Positions 27,305-34,844 of a stretch of 64,000 bases of DNA are shown here, piece after piece (positions within the stretch are counted from its first letter, which is position 1; each line of letters begins with the position of its first letter). The translations under genes were made by a program, and so were the position numbers. The notes below the pieces were generated by a model, which made no database searches, was not told the DNA's origin, and worked only from the letters and a program-made list of their open reading frames with translations. Origin of the DNA: Halorubrum amylolyticum (GTDB lineage Archaea > Halobacteriota > Halobacteria > Halobacteriales > Haloferacaceae); NCBI RefSeq assembly GCF_004114995.1, contig NZ_SDJP01000001.1, forward strand, positions 186,001 to 250,000. The letters run 5' to 3'.

Positions 27305-28287
27305 CCGCGACGGCGGAGCCGCTCACCTTCGGCGTACTCGGCACGGCGGGGATCGCGCGGAAGGCGGTCGTGCCCGCGATCGCGGCCAGCGACCACGCCG
27401 TCGGCGCGGTCGCGTCCCGGGACGGCGGGCGCGCGGAGCGGTTCGCGGAGGAGCACGGGATACCGCGGAGCCACGGCTCGTACGAGGCGCTGCTCGAAGA
27501 CGACGGGATCGACGCGGTGTACGTCCCGCTCCCGAACGGGTACCACGCCGAGTGGACGAAGCGGGCGGCCGACGCGGGGCTCGACGTGCTCTGCGAGAAG
27601 CCGCTCGCGGTCGACGCCGCGGAGGCGCGCGAGGTGACCGACCACTGCGACGACCGGAGCGTCGTCCTGATGGAGGGGTACATGTATCGATACCACCCCC
27701 GAACCGAGCGCGTTCTGAAGCTGATCGAGCGGGAGCTGGAAGACGTGCGCACGGTGACCGCGACGTTCCGGTTCCCGCTGTACGACCGGCCGAACGACGT
27801 GCGACTGAACCCCGACCTCGCCGGCGGGTCGCTGATGGACGTGGGGTGTTACCCCGTCTCGCTCGTCAGGGCGGTGCTCGGGACGCCGGACCGGGCGTAC
27901 GCGCACGCGAACGACACCCGCGACGCCGGCGTCGACACGGAGCTGGCGGGCGTGCTGGAGTACGACGACGGACGGTCTGCGCGGGTCGCCTCCGGCTTCG
28001 ACACGCAGCTGGTCCAGCGCTACCGGGTCGACGCGACCAACGGCTGGATCGCGGTCGAACGGGCGTTCGACGCGCCGGACGACGAGCCCGTCGAGCTGAC
28101 CTACGAGATCGACGGGCGTCGCGGCGTCGAGACGTTCGGCCCCGTCGATCAGTACCGGCTGCAGGTAGAGCACTTCGCCGACGGCGCTCGCCCGCTGACC
28201 GACGGGGAGGAGGCGGTCGCGAACATGCGGGTCATCGACGCGCTGTACGAGAGCGCCGGCGGCGGCGGATCGGTGGCGATCGAGTGA
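27301..28287 (+). CDS. Gfo/Idh/MocA family NAD(P)-dependent oxidoreductase
   Basis: 328 residues, GTG start. Rossmann motif FGVLGTAGIARK at the N-terminus, the family's CEKPLAVD motif (catalytic Lys) near residue 100, and GGSLMDVGCYPVSL in the C-terminal domain. Family members oxidise or reduce sugars and cyclitols; haloarchaeal relatives include D-xylose dehydrogenase and glucose-fructose oxidoreductase-like proteins. Substrate cannot be assigned. Follows the asparaginase gene by 143 bases on the same strand. Confidence 0.86.
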   Translation: MTATAEPLTFGVLGTAGIARKAVVPAIAASDHAVGAVASRDGGRAERFAEEHGIPRSHGSYEALLEDDGIDAVYVPLPNGYHAEWTKRAADAGLDVLCEKPLAVDAAEAREVTDHCDDRSVVLMEGYMYRYHPRTERVLKLIERELEDVRTVTATFRFPLYDRPNDVRLNPDLAGGSLMDVGCYPVSLVRAVLGTPDRAYAHANDTRDAGVDTELAGVLEYDDGRSARVASGFDTQLVQRYRVDATNGWIAVERAFDAPDDEPVELTYEIDGRRGVETFGPVDQYRLQVEHFADGARPLTDGEEAVANMRVIDALYESAGGGGSVAIE

Positions 28288-28374
28288 GCGGGTCGGTCGG
28301 TTCCGCCGACCGCGACCGAATCCGTTTCCGACCCCACCGCCGCACGTCGGCTGCTCCGTCCCCCGGGGCGAGCA

Positions 28375-28380
28375 TTTATG
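28375..28380 (+). promoter_or_regulatory. TATA box of the thioredoxin gene
   Basis: TTTATG 24-29 bases before the ATG at 28404; supports that start over an in-frame ATG two codons earlier. Confidence 0.45.
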
Positions 28381-28403
28381 CGCTCTCGCGACCGATAATG
28401 CGT

Positions 28404-28772
28404 ATGAGTCCCACTACTGCGCCCGGCGATTCGACCCCCGACGCGGGCGCCCGTCGCCCCGTCGAGCTCGCGGACGAGGGCGAGCTCGACGCGTTCGTCG
28501 CCGACGCGGACGCAGCCGTGGTCGAGTTTTACACCGACGGCTGCGGCATCTGCGCGAGCATGGAGCCCGTCCTCGGCAACGTCGCCCGCGAGCTCGACGT
28601 CGCCGTCGCCACGGTGAACCCCCGCGACGACCCGCCCCTGATCGAGCGGTTCGACGTGCGGAGCGTCCCGCTGTTCGTGCTGTTCGTCGACGGCGAGCCG
28701 GTCGCGCGCCGCGCGGAGGGGTTCGTCCCCGGCGACGAACTCACCGCGTGGATCGCGGACCGCGTCGCGTGA
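28404..28772 (+). CDS. Thioredoxin family protein
   Basis: 122 residues, starting MSPTTAPGDSTPD, with a disordered N-terminal stretch of about 18 residues and then a thioredoxin fold: VVEFYTDGCGICASM with the redox pair C47-G-I-C50, the DPPLIERFDVRSVPLFVLF region containing the cis-proline, and a C-terminal EGFVPGDEL helix. CGIC instead of CGPC may shift redox potential. Cytosolic disulfide reduction is the general role; the specific partner is not apparent. Confidence 0.88.
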   Translation: MSPTTAPGDSTPDAGARRPVELADEGELDAFVADADAAVVEFYTDGCGICASMEPVLGNVARELDVAVATVNPRDDPPLIERFDVRSVPLFVLFVDGEPVARRAEGFVPGDELTAWIADRVA

Positions 28773-28866
28773 CGGCGGGTCAGACAGTACAGCCGACGCT
28801 GTCCGGCGAGGAACGATCTGGGAAAACCAGTTTCGCGTCGTCTACAACGACGACGAAGTCGCCTAG
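28771..28866 (+). pseudogene. Possible gene remnant encoding ...[17 protein letters not shown]
   Basis: Directly after the thioredoxin stop, an open frame with no start codon ends at TAG 28864-28866. The last 17 codons ([16 protein letters not shown] plus stop) have the G/C third positions and acidic composition of real haloarchaeal proteins. It could be the C-terminus of a deleted gene. Short, so coincidence is possible. Confidence 0.25.
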
Positions 28867-29129
28867 AGGCGACCGACGTTTTCGACGGCGACGGACTCGA
28901 CGCCGTCGACCTCGTCGAACGCTTCTTCGACCGCCTCGGTGCCGCCCGCGCCGTCGGGGACGATGACGGTGGGCATGAGGGCGACGAGCCCGAACGCGAC
29001 ATCGTCGCGCTGGAAGCCGCGGATCTTCGCGCCCTGCGGGAGCGACTCTTCCAGTCGGTCCTGCAGGTCGTCGAGGTCAACGTCGGGGCTGTTCGGCATG
29101 ACCTTGATCTTGGCGGCGACGTCTCCCAT
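28863..29129 (-). CDS. aef1b: Translation elongation factor 1-beta (aEF-1beta)
   Basis: 88-residue nucleotide exchange factor that recycles EF-1alpha-GDP. Starts [15 protein letters not shown], has the [14 protein letters not shown] helix and the [17 protein letters not shown] strand, and ends [12 protein letters not shown]: the whole archaeal EF-1beta core. It lies 2 bases after the stop of the upstream zinc-finger gene, so the two are one operon, an arrangement I associate with haloarchaea. Confidence 0.95.
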   Translation of the reverse strand: MGDVAAKIKVMPNSPDVDLDDLQDRLEESLPQGAKIRGFQRDDVAFGLVALMPTVIVPDGAGGTEAVEEAFDEVDGVESVAVENVGRL

Positions 29130-29131
29130 TG

Positions 29132-29311
29132 TTAGGGCCCTCGGAAGCCGCAGTCGGGGCACTCGTAGAGGTTGCTCTGCTTCCGGCACTTCGCACACCG
29201 GTGGATCGTCTCTCCGCAGTCGGGGCAGGAGAACCGCGCGGCGTTCATCCCGGCCACCTGAATGCCACAGGAGACACACTGCCGGGTGCCCTGCGTTTCA
29301 CTCTCGCTCAT
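29132..29311 (-). CDS. Small four-CxxC zinc-finger protein (HVO_2753-like)
   Basis: 59 residues from [11 protein letters not shown]. Four cysteine pairs (CVSCG, CPDCG, CAKCR, CPDCG) make two zinc sites. This matches the DUF1610-type haloarchaeal zinc micro-proteins such as Haloferax HVO_2753, reported to affect swarming and biofilm formation; equivalence is inferred from motif layout and length. Upstream of EF-1beta with 2 bases between, and preceded by TTAAAAG at 29334-29340, so the pair likely shares a leaderless transcript. Confidence 0.88.
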   Translation of the reverse strand: MSESETQGTRQCVSCGIQVAGMNAARFSCPDCGETIHRCAKCRKQSNLYECPDCGFRGP

Positions 29312-29333
29312 ACAGTGAACCACCACCGCGCGA

Positions 29334-29340
29334 CTTTTAA
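29334..29340 (-). promoter_or_regulatory. TATA box of the zinc-finger/EF-1beta operon
   Basis: TTAAAAG on the minus strand, 23-29 bases upstream of the ATG at 29311. Confidence 0.55.
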
Positions 29341-29395
29341 CCGTTGTTCTTTGCCCTCGCTCTCCGTACGGCTGAGTGAGACGCGGTACCGCGGA

Positions 29396-30631
29396 TCACC
29401 CGAGGATAAGCGGCCCGATCAACACACCCATCAAGTGCACCCGCCGCGCGCCGACCCGCGGCGGGACGAGCCCCAGCGCCCCGGCGACGACGAACACGCC
29501 GACGCCGAACGGGCCGGCGAACGCGTACGAGATCCCCGCGAGCAGCGCCAACACGCCGACCGACAGCCGCGTGTAGTCCGCGTTCCCGACGACCCGGAGG
29601 TAGGCGTCGCCGACCAGCAGCACGAGCGCGAACCCGCACGCCGCGGCGGTCGCGGCCGCGACGAGGAGGATCGGGAGCGCGAAGGGGACCTCGGCGCGGT
29701 CGATCGCGACGGTCACGCCCGTTCGCGGCGTCCCGAGCGCGACGAGCGCGAACAGCGCGAAAACTGTATTCGCCGTGTTCGCGCCGCTCGTGGCGACGAC
29801 GAACCCGCGGTCCGACTCCTCGCGCGGGACCGCCGGCAGCGCCGCGACCGCCGCGATGGCCGCGGAGACGCCCGGTACGTATCCCACGACCGCCCCCGCG
29901 AGCGACCCGCCGCCCGCGCTGGCACCGAGCCCGCGGCGGCTCATCGCGATCCGCGCGTCGGCCTGCGGCGGCACGCCGCCGCCGCCCATCGCGTCGACGA
30001 GCACCGGAGCGCCGAACAGCCCGGCGAAGAGCGGCGCGAGGACCCCGCCCGCGTCGAGCGGCGCCGCGGGGTCGGCGTCGAGCGTCGCGAGGCCGAGCGC
30101 GGCGCTCGCGAGGAAGGCGACGAGGCCGCCGAGCGCGGCCCGCTTCGACGACTCGGTGAGGACGAGGAAGGCGACGACGCCGCCCAAAAGCAGCGGGAGG
30201 TGGTCTCTGACAGCAGGGTAGCCGCGGATCATGACCCACGTGATCGGGATCGCGAGCGGGACCGCGAGGGCGACCGCCAGTCCCGATCCGACTGCGGACA
30301 GCCGGATCGCCTCGCGGCCGCGCCCGGCCACCACGAGCCGATGGCCCGGCAGCGCGGCGACCGCGGTGGCCGCGTCGGGGACCCCGAGCGCGAGCGCGGG
30401 CACGATGTCGAGGAAGGAGTGGACCACGCCCGCCCCGAGCATCGCGACGCCGACGAGCAGCGGGTCGGCCGACACCGAGGGGGCCAGTCCGGCCAGAAGC
30501 AGGGCGAAGTTGTTGGCGTGGAGCCCCGGGACGAGTCCGCTCGCGGTCCCGAGCGCGACGCCTCCGCACAGGAACGCCAGCGCCGCCGCCGCGAACCCCG
30601 GCTCGACGACCGGCCGCACGAGCGCGTCCAT
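29396..30631 (-). CDS. TctA/DUF112-like tripartite tricarboxylate transporter permease
   Basis: 411-residue membrane protein with roughly ten hydrophobic segments. The N-terminal GTASGLVPGLHANNFALLL motif belongs to the archaeal DUF112/TctA branch. The canonical TTT system also needs TctB and a TctC binding protein; neither is adjacent, which is typical of the archaeal group, so it may act alone or on another substrate class. Location is the cytoplasmic membrane. Confident on family, not on substrate. Confidence 0.82.
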   Translation of the reverse strand: MDALVRPVVEPGFAAAALAFLCGGVALGTASGLVPGLHANNFALLLAGLAPSVSADPLLVGVAMLGAGVVHSFLDIVPALALGVPDAATAVAALPGHRLVVAGRGREAIRLSAVGSGLAVALAVPLAIPITWVMIRGYPAVRDHLPLLLGGVVAFLVLTESSKRAALGGLVAFLASAALGLATLDADPAAPLDAGGVLAPLFAGLFGAPVLVDAMGGGGVPPQADARIAMSRRGLGASAGGGSLAGAVVGYVPGVSAAIAAVAALPAVPREESDRGFVVATSGANTANTVFALFALVALGTPRTGVTVAIDRAEVPFALPILLVAAATAAACGFALVLLVGDAYLRVVGNADYTRLSVGVLALLAGISYAFAGPFGVGVFVVAGALGLVPPRVGARRVHLMGVLIGPLILG

Positions 30632-30748
30632 CGCGACGAGGTGGCCGCGGCTTCGAGGATAAACGTGGGGAGCGGTCTCCGACCGACGGCGCCAGCGACG
30701 GCCGCGGCTCGACGGGAGCGAAACGAACCGGTGAGAACTCGAAGCCGC

Positions 30749-30943
30749 TTACGCTTTCTGGGCCGCCTGCGACTTCTTCTGAGTGACGTAGCCGGCGATC
30801 CGGTTACGAACGCCCTTCGACTCGACGGTCGTCAGCGTGGTGACGCTCTCCTTGTTCGTCTCGAAGTCCGTGTTGAACGAGTCGGGGTACCGCTCAAGCA
30901 GGACGTTCCCGAGCTGCTTGATGTACTTGGGTTTGATGGCCAT
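30749..30943 (-). CDS. rps17e: 30S ribosomal protein S17e
   Basis: 64 residues: MAIKPKYIKQLGNVLLERYP and the NKESVTTLTTVESKGVRNRI segment are diagnostic of archaeal S17e. A CTTTTAG box near 30970-30976 is correctly placed for leaderless transcription. Downstream of it is a 117-base gap to the permease. Confidence 0.95.
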   Translation of the reverse strand: MAIKPKYIKQLGNVLLERYPDSFNTDFETNKESVTTLTTVESKGVRNRIAGYVTQKKSQAAQKA

Positions 30944-31036
30944 ACCGAGCGATACCGCCGGCCCGAACTAAAAGGGTTCGTTACGCCGCGAGCGGGCCGC
31001 AGGCGCGCTCGCGTCGATCGACTTCAGCGTCCACGG

Positions 31037-31678
31037 TCACTCCTCGTCCCCGTCCGCCCGCTCTCGCCACCCGGTCACCTCGCCGATCCGTGCGAACGCC
31101 TCGCGCTCGGCCGGCCCGCCGCACCGCTCGACCACGTCTGCGAAGTACCGCAGCCGGTCGAGAAGTTCCGCCGTGTCGAATTCCGGTACGTCCAGCCGCG
31201 AGGCGGCCACCGTCGCGTCGATAACGGCCCCGAACCCGCGGTTCACCGTCGGGACGCGCTCTCTCACGACCGCGTGCTCGACCGGGTCGAGCGCCCACGT
31301 CCGGATCGTGGTGTCGCCCTCGACGTCGCTCGCGACCTCCTCGGCGGTCACCTCGACCCACGCGTCGGCGGTCGGGAGCACCGGCTCGTCGACCTCGCGG
31401 ACCGTCAGCGCGGCGTCGACGAACGTCCGCGGATCGGTCGTGAACTGCACGACGCCGCCGCCGCGCTCCGCGAAATTCCGCCGCGTTCGGGTGCGCCCGT
31501 ACGTCCGCGCGGTGACGGGGTCGCTCGGATCGTCGGGCGCGTGGAGCCCGAGCGCCGCGACATTCCAGCGGTCGTTCGGCCCGAGCGTCGTCACGACCGA
31601 CTCGGTGACGCCGCGGAGGGCGACCGGCCAACCGGCGGGCGTGACGGTGTCCGCGGTGTCGCGGTCGGTGCCGTTCAC
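31037..31678 (-). CDS. DUF447 family protein (flavin-reductase-like fold)
   Basis: 213 residues, GTG start overlapping the upstream gene's stop as GTGA. Signatures: TESVVTTLGPNDRWNVAALGLHAP at the N-terminus and GGGVVQFTTDPRTFVDAAL. DUF447 proteins resemble FMN-binding split-barrel proteins and occur across archaea. Last gene of a four-gene run with cofD, a TIM-barrel flavoprotein and a CitG-like enzyme, which implies a job in coenzyme metabolism. A C-terminal helical part (FDTAELLDRLRYFADVVERC) is also typical. Confidence 0.82.
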   Translation of the reverse strand: MNGTDRDTADTVTPAGWPVALRGVTESVVTTLGPNDRWNVAALGLHAPDDPSDPVTARTYGRTRTRRNFAERGGGVVQFTTDPRTFVDAALTVREVDEPVLPTADAWVEVTAEEVASDVEGDTTIRTWALDPVEHAVVRERVPTVNRGFGAVIDATVAASRLDVPEFDTAELLDRLRYFADVVERCGGPAEREAFARIGEVTGWRERADGDEE

Positions 31679-32619
31679 GGTCCCACCTCCGCCCCGCGCC
31701 GGAGGGCGACGTACAGCGCCGCACAGGTGAGGTCGGCGGTCGTCCCGGGGTTGATCCCCTCGTCGACGAACGCGGCCGCCAAGTCCTCCGCGGCGTCGAG
31801 GTCGGCGTCGTGAACCGCGTCGGCGTCGTGAACCGCGTCGGCGTGCGCGCCGGAGCCTCCGCCCGCGCCGCCCAGCACCGCGGCCGCGCGCTCGCTGGCC
31901 TCGCGGGCCGCCTCCGGACCGTGGGTCGCCGCGACCAGCGTGTCGGGTTCGGTCGCGAGCAGGCCGAGGAACGCCCGGGCCGCGCGGTCGGTCAAGGGAC
32001 CCTCGTCGCTCCGTATCCACTCGGCCGCGCGGAACGTCCGCGGGAACCCCTCCACCCACTCCTGCGCGTTGCGGTCGGGAATTCTGGGTTTGGAAGGGTC
32101 CGCGGAGAGCGCCATCACGTCCCGAAGAGTTGCGCTCCGCTCCCGGAGCGCGGGGGCCGCGTCGCTCCCGCGGCGCACGTCGAGGTCGGCGGCGTCAGCC
32201 GGCGGGTCCCCGACCGCGACGTCGACGTGCTCGAACGCGCGGTAGAACGCGACCGCGTCGTCCACGGTCGTCTCTCGGGCCACCCGGTCGACGTTCGCTG
32301 GAGAGAGCCCGTCATCGGACCCCTCGCCCCCAACGGTCGCCCGTACCAACGGAACGAGCAGGAGGAGACAGCCGAACTGGGTGTTCGTCCCGGCCCGCGC
32401 CGCCATCCCGGCGACGCCGCGCTCGAAGGCGCGGCCGATCTCCGTCTCCCCGTCGGCGGCCAGTTTGAGTCCCTCGCGGGCGCCGACCGCCCCGCCGAGG
32501 AACGCCTCGAACCGGAGGTCGTCGAGGTCGCGGCGCCGGTCGACGTTGCCGGGCTTCGGGGTCCCGGCCACCTCCAGCAGGAGCGCGAGGGTCGCGTCGT
32601 CGACGGGGGTCGGTGTCAC
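31675..32619 (-). CDS. CitG-like triphosphoribosyl-dephospho-CoA synthase family protein
   Basis: 314 residues, GTG start. Family motifs are clear: LEVAGTPKPGNVDRRRDL, AGTNTQFGCLLLLVPLV, and DEGINPGTTADL near the C-terminus. Bacterial CitG/MdcB make the prosthetic-group precursor of citrate or malonate decarboxylase, yet no such lyase is nearby and archaeal members have no proven reaction; a phosphoribosyl-transfer step in coenzyme synthesis is plausible. Both ends overlap neighbours by GTGA. An 18-bp tandem duplication near the 3' end adds residues ADAVHD. Confidence 0.8.
   Translation of the reverse strand: MTPTPVDDATLALLLEVAGTPKPGNVDRRRDLDDLRFEAFLGGAVGAREGLKLAADGETEIGRAFERGVAGMAARAGTNTQFGCLLLLVPLVRATVGGEGSDDGLSPANVDRVARETTVDDAVAFYRAFEHVDVAVGDPPADAADLDVRRGSDAAPALRERSATLRDVMALSADPSKPRIPDRNAQEWVEGFPRTFRAAEWIRSDEGPLTDRAARAFLGLLATEPDTLVAATHGPEAAREASERAAAVLGGAGGGSGAHADAVHDADAVHDADLDAAEDLAAAFVDEGINPGTTADLTCAALYVALRRGAEVGP
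31801..31836 (-). repeat. Perfect 18-bp in-frame tandem duplication in the CitG-like gene
   Basis: 31801-31818 and 31819-31836 are identical and encode a repeated six-residue unit (ADAVHD) in an Asp/Ala/His-rich loop. Confidence 0.85.
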
Positions 32620-33443
32620 TGCGGCGCCTCCGGCGGGACCGCCTCGCCCCCCGCGAGGAGTTCCCCGTCTCGCCACGCCTCCACCGCGTCGGCGACTCGG
32701 GAGAGGACCGCCGGACGCTCGCTCGGCCGACCGACGCTCACGGCGTCAGCCCCGTACTCGGCGTACTCTGCGACGGTCTCCCGGCCCCGAACGCCGTTGT
32801 TGGCGATGACGGTGAGGTCGTCGCGGGGGCGCTCGGCCTTGCCAACCGTCCGGCCGGCGATCAGCTCCGAGACGACCGCCTCCGAGTCCATCGCGTCGAC
32901 GTGGAGCCAGTCAGCGCCCGCGTCGGCGACCGCGTCCGCGACGGCGACGAGGTCGACGCCGGGGACCTCGGCGCGCACTTTCACGCTCGTCGTCGCGCCG
33001 GTCTCGGCGGCGGCGGCCACGTACTCGGCCAGTCGGTCGGTGTCCCGGAGGAGCGACTCGCCGCAGCCGACCGCGCGCAGTTCCGGCTGTCGGCAGTGCG
33101 CGTTCACCTCGCAGACCGCGTCGCGCTCGGCGCAGACCGCCGCCGCCTCGCGCACGGGGTCGACGGTCGCGCTCCGGACGTTGACGCCGGGGCGGAGGGG
33201 GGCGTCGGCGAGCCGGCCGAGCTGCTGGTCGATCCACGCGAGCGGGTCCGCGGGGAGGAACTCCGAGCGGTCGCGGGCGACGAGGTCGCGCGCGGCCGCC
33301 CGACTCGCCGGGTCGAGCGCGATCCCTCCGAGAACCGCGGCGTCGACGTGCGGGGCCGCGGTCCGCGCCCAGTCGGCGTCGGCCGCGCCGCTGAGGCTGG
33401 CCGCGACGAGGAACGGGTCGTCGTCGGATCCGCGGTCGCTCAC
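32616..33443 (-). CDS. TIM-barrel flavoprotein related to tRNA-dihydrouridine synthase
   Basis: 275 residues, GTG start. Contains the FMN-barrel pattern of the Dus/dihydroorotate dehydrogenase group: [56 protein letters not shown] and [13 protein letters not shown]. It matches an archaeal group annotated as Dus-like (MJ0144 type) that is linked to cofactor genes rather than tRNA. Being coupled by overlaps to cofD and the CitG-like gene supports a coenzyme-related redox step. Real substrate unknown. Confidence 0.75.
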   Translation of the reverse strand: MSDRGSDDDPFLVAASLSGAADADWARTAAPHVDAAVLGGIALDPASRAAARDLVARDRSEFLPADPLAWIDQQLGRLADAPLRPGVNVRSATVDPVREAAAVCAERDAVCEVNAHCRQPELRAVGCGESLLRDTDRLAEYVAAAAETGATTSVKVRAEVPGVDLVAVADAVADAGADWLHVDAMDSEAVVSELIAGRTVGKAERPRDDLTVIANNGVRGRETVAEYAEYGADAVSVGRPSERPAVLSRVADAVEAWRDGELLAGGEAVPPEAPQ

Positions 33444-34438
33444 GAGACCGCCTCCAGCGCGCGCTCGCACGCCAGAGCGACGCGCTCCGCGTCGTCCGCG
33501 CCGTCGATGCGGGTGTCGGTGCGCTCGACGTGGCGGTCGGGAAGCTCGGTCGGATCGTCGTCGTCGAGGACGAGCGCGTCCGCGAACGGGTACGCGTCGG
33601 CGACGCCCCCCGTGGAGGGCTCGCGACCGACGCCAGCCATCAGGTCGGCGGCGGGACCGGAGTAGACCTCGTCGCCGACGAACGGGGAGACGGCGACCAC
33701 GGGTGTCGTCGACAGCGCCGCCTCGACGCCCGGGAGCGCGAGCATCGGCCCGACGCTCGTCACGGGGTTGGAGGGGCCGATGACGACCGGCTCGGCGAGC
33801 GCTTCACGGACCGCAGGGGTCGGCTCCGCCTCCGACGCGCCTCGGAACTCAACGTCCGCGACCGCCGGTCCGCCCCGGCGCGCGACCCAGTACTCCTGGA
33901 AGTGGATCGTCTCGCCCGCCTCGGTGCGGATCAGCGTCGCAACCGGGTCATCGGACATCGGCAGGAGGTCGATATCGAGGTCGAAGGCGTCCGCGAGGGT
34001 CCGGATCGCCTCGGTGAGTGATCCCCCCTCGTCGAGGAGGCTCGTGCGCGTGACGTGGACCGCGCGGTCGCGGTCGCCGATCTCCATGAACTCGCCGACG
34101 CCCGAGAAGCGCCGCCAGCGGGCGATTTCGCGACCCGCCGTCTGCGCCTCGTCGTCGAGGTATCGGGGTCCCGTTTCGAGTCCGGCCGCCTCCGCGAGGC
34201 GGCGGAGTTCCTCGTGGGTCGCCGTCGTGTCGTCCGCGATCCCCCACCACGTCTCGCGGTCGAGGACGCCGCCGCCGGCGAACAGCACGGTGTCGACGTC
34301 GGGGCAGACGAGGTGACCGCCGAGCTCGATGTCGTCGCCGGTGTTGGCGACGACCGCGGTCTCCGCGGGGTCCCACACGCGGGTCGCCCCGTCGAGGAGC
34401 TTCGGCGTCCCCGTGCCGCCGGCGAGGAACGTGACCAT
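33440..34438 (-). CDS. cofD: 2-phospho-L-lactate transferase CofD (F420 synthesis)
   Basis: Transfers the phospho-organic-acid moiety from its GDP-like donor onto Fo, giving F420-0. 332 residues with [14 protein letters not shown] at the N-terminus, [18 protein letters not shown] (metal/donor site), and [16 protein letters not shown]. Length is typical. First gene of a four-gene run (cofD, Dus-like, CitG-like, DUF447) all joined by 4-base GTGA overlaps, so translation is probably coupled. Other F420 genes are not in the window. Confidence 0.94.
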   Translation of the reverse strand: MVTFLAGGTGTPKLLDGATRVWDPAETAVVANTGDDIELGGHLVCPDVDTVLFAGGGVLDRETWWGIADDTTATHEELRRLAEAAGLETGPRYLDDEAQTAGREIARWRRFSGVGEFMEIGDRDRAVHVTRTSLLDEGGSLTEAIRTLADAFDLDIDLLPMSDDPVATLIRTEAGETIHFQEYWVARRGGPAVADVEFRGASEAEPTPAVREALAEPVVIGPSNPVTSVGPMLALPGVEAALSTTPVVAVSPFVGDEVYSGPAADLMAGVGREPSTGGVADAYPFADALVLDDDDPTELPDRHVERTDTRIDGADDAERVALACERALEAVS

Positions 34439-34471
34439 ACGTCCGCAAGGCGGCGCCCCGATTTGTATCCT

Positions 34472-34550
34472 CGGCTCCGCGGACGCCCGGCGTCGGCGCT
34501 GGCGGGAGCCCGGCGTCGGCTCCGCGGATGCCCGGCGTCGGTCCAGCGGA
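34472..34550. repeat. Three direct repeats of about 23 bp upstream of cofD
   Basis: Three consecutive copies each ending GCCCGGCGTCGG (period 22-25) between 34472 and about 34541, followed by a fourth partial unit. They lie 34-110 bases upstream of the cofD start. They may be slippage products or binding sites. Confidence 0.7.
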
Positions 34551-34628
34551 TAGCCGAGTCCCGTTGCGCTAGGACGCATCCCTCGGGGCCCGCGAGGGGC
34601 GGTCGGTCGGACGCGCTGTACCGGTCCG

Positions 34629-34844
34629 CTACGCCGGTTCGTCTCCCTCGGGCTCGGTCCGCCAGCCGCCCTTCAGCGTGACGTACCAAACCGAGGCGCC
34701 GGCGAGGACGAAGACAGCGGCCATGTACGGGATGATCGGCAGTTCGACGCCGACGAAGTCGAGCACCGTCCGGAGCTCGTAGACGATCACGCCGAAGATC
34801 GCGAGCGTCACGAGGAGTCCGCCGCGGGTCACGTCGACGGTCAT
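34629..34844 (-). CDS. Small membrane subunit next to ba3-type oxidase (CbaC-like)
   Basis: 71 residues starting [18 protein letters not shown], with two membrane helices ([38 protein letters not shown]). Its ATG overlaps the stop of the oxidase subunit I gene, so it is translated with it. Small hydrophobic proteins accompany ba3-type oxidases in haloarchaea (cba clusters); assignment as CbaC is by position and form. Confidence 0.65.
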   Translation of the reverse strand: MTVDVTRGGLLVTLAIFGVIVYELRTVLDFVGVELPIIPYMAAVFVLAGASVWYVTLKGGWRTEPEGDEPA

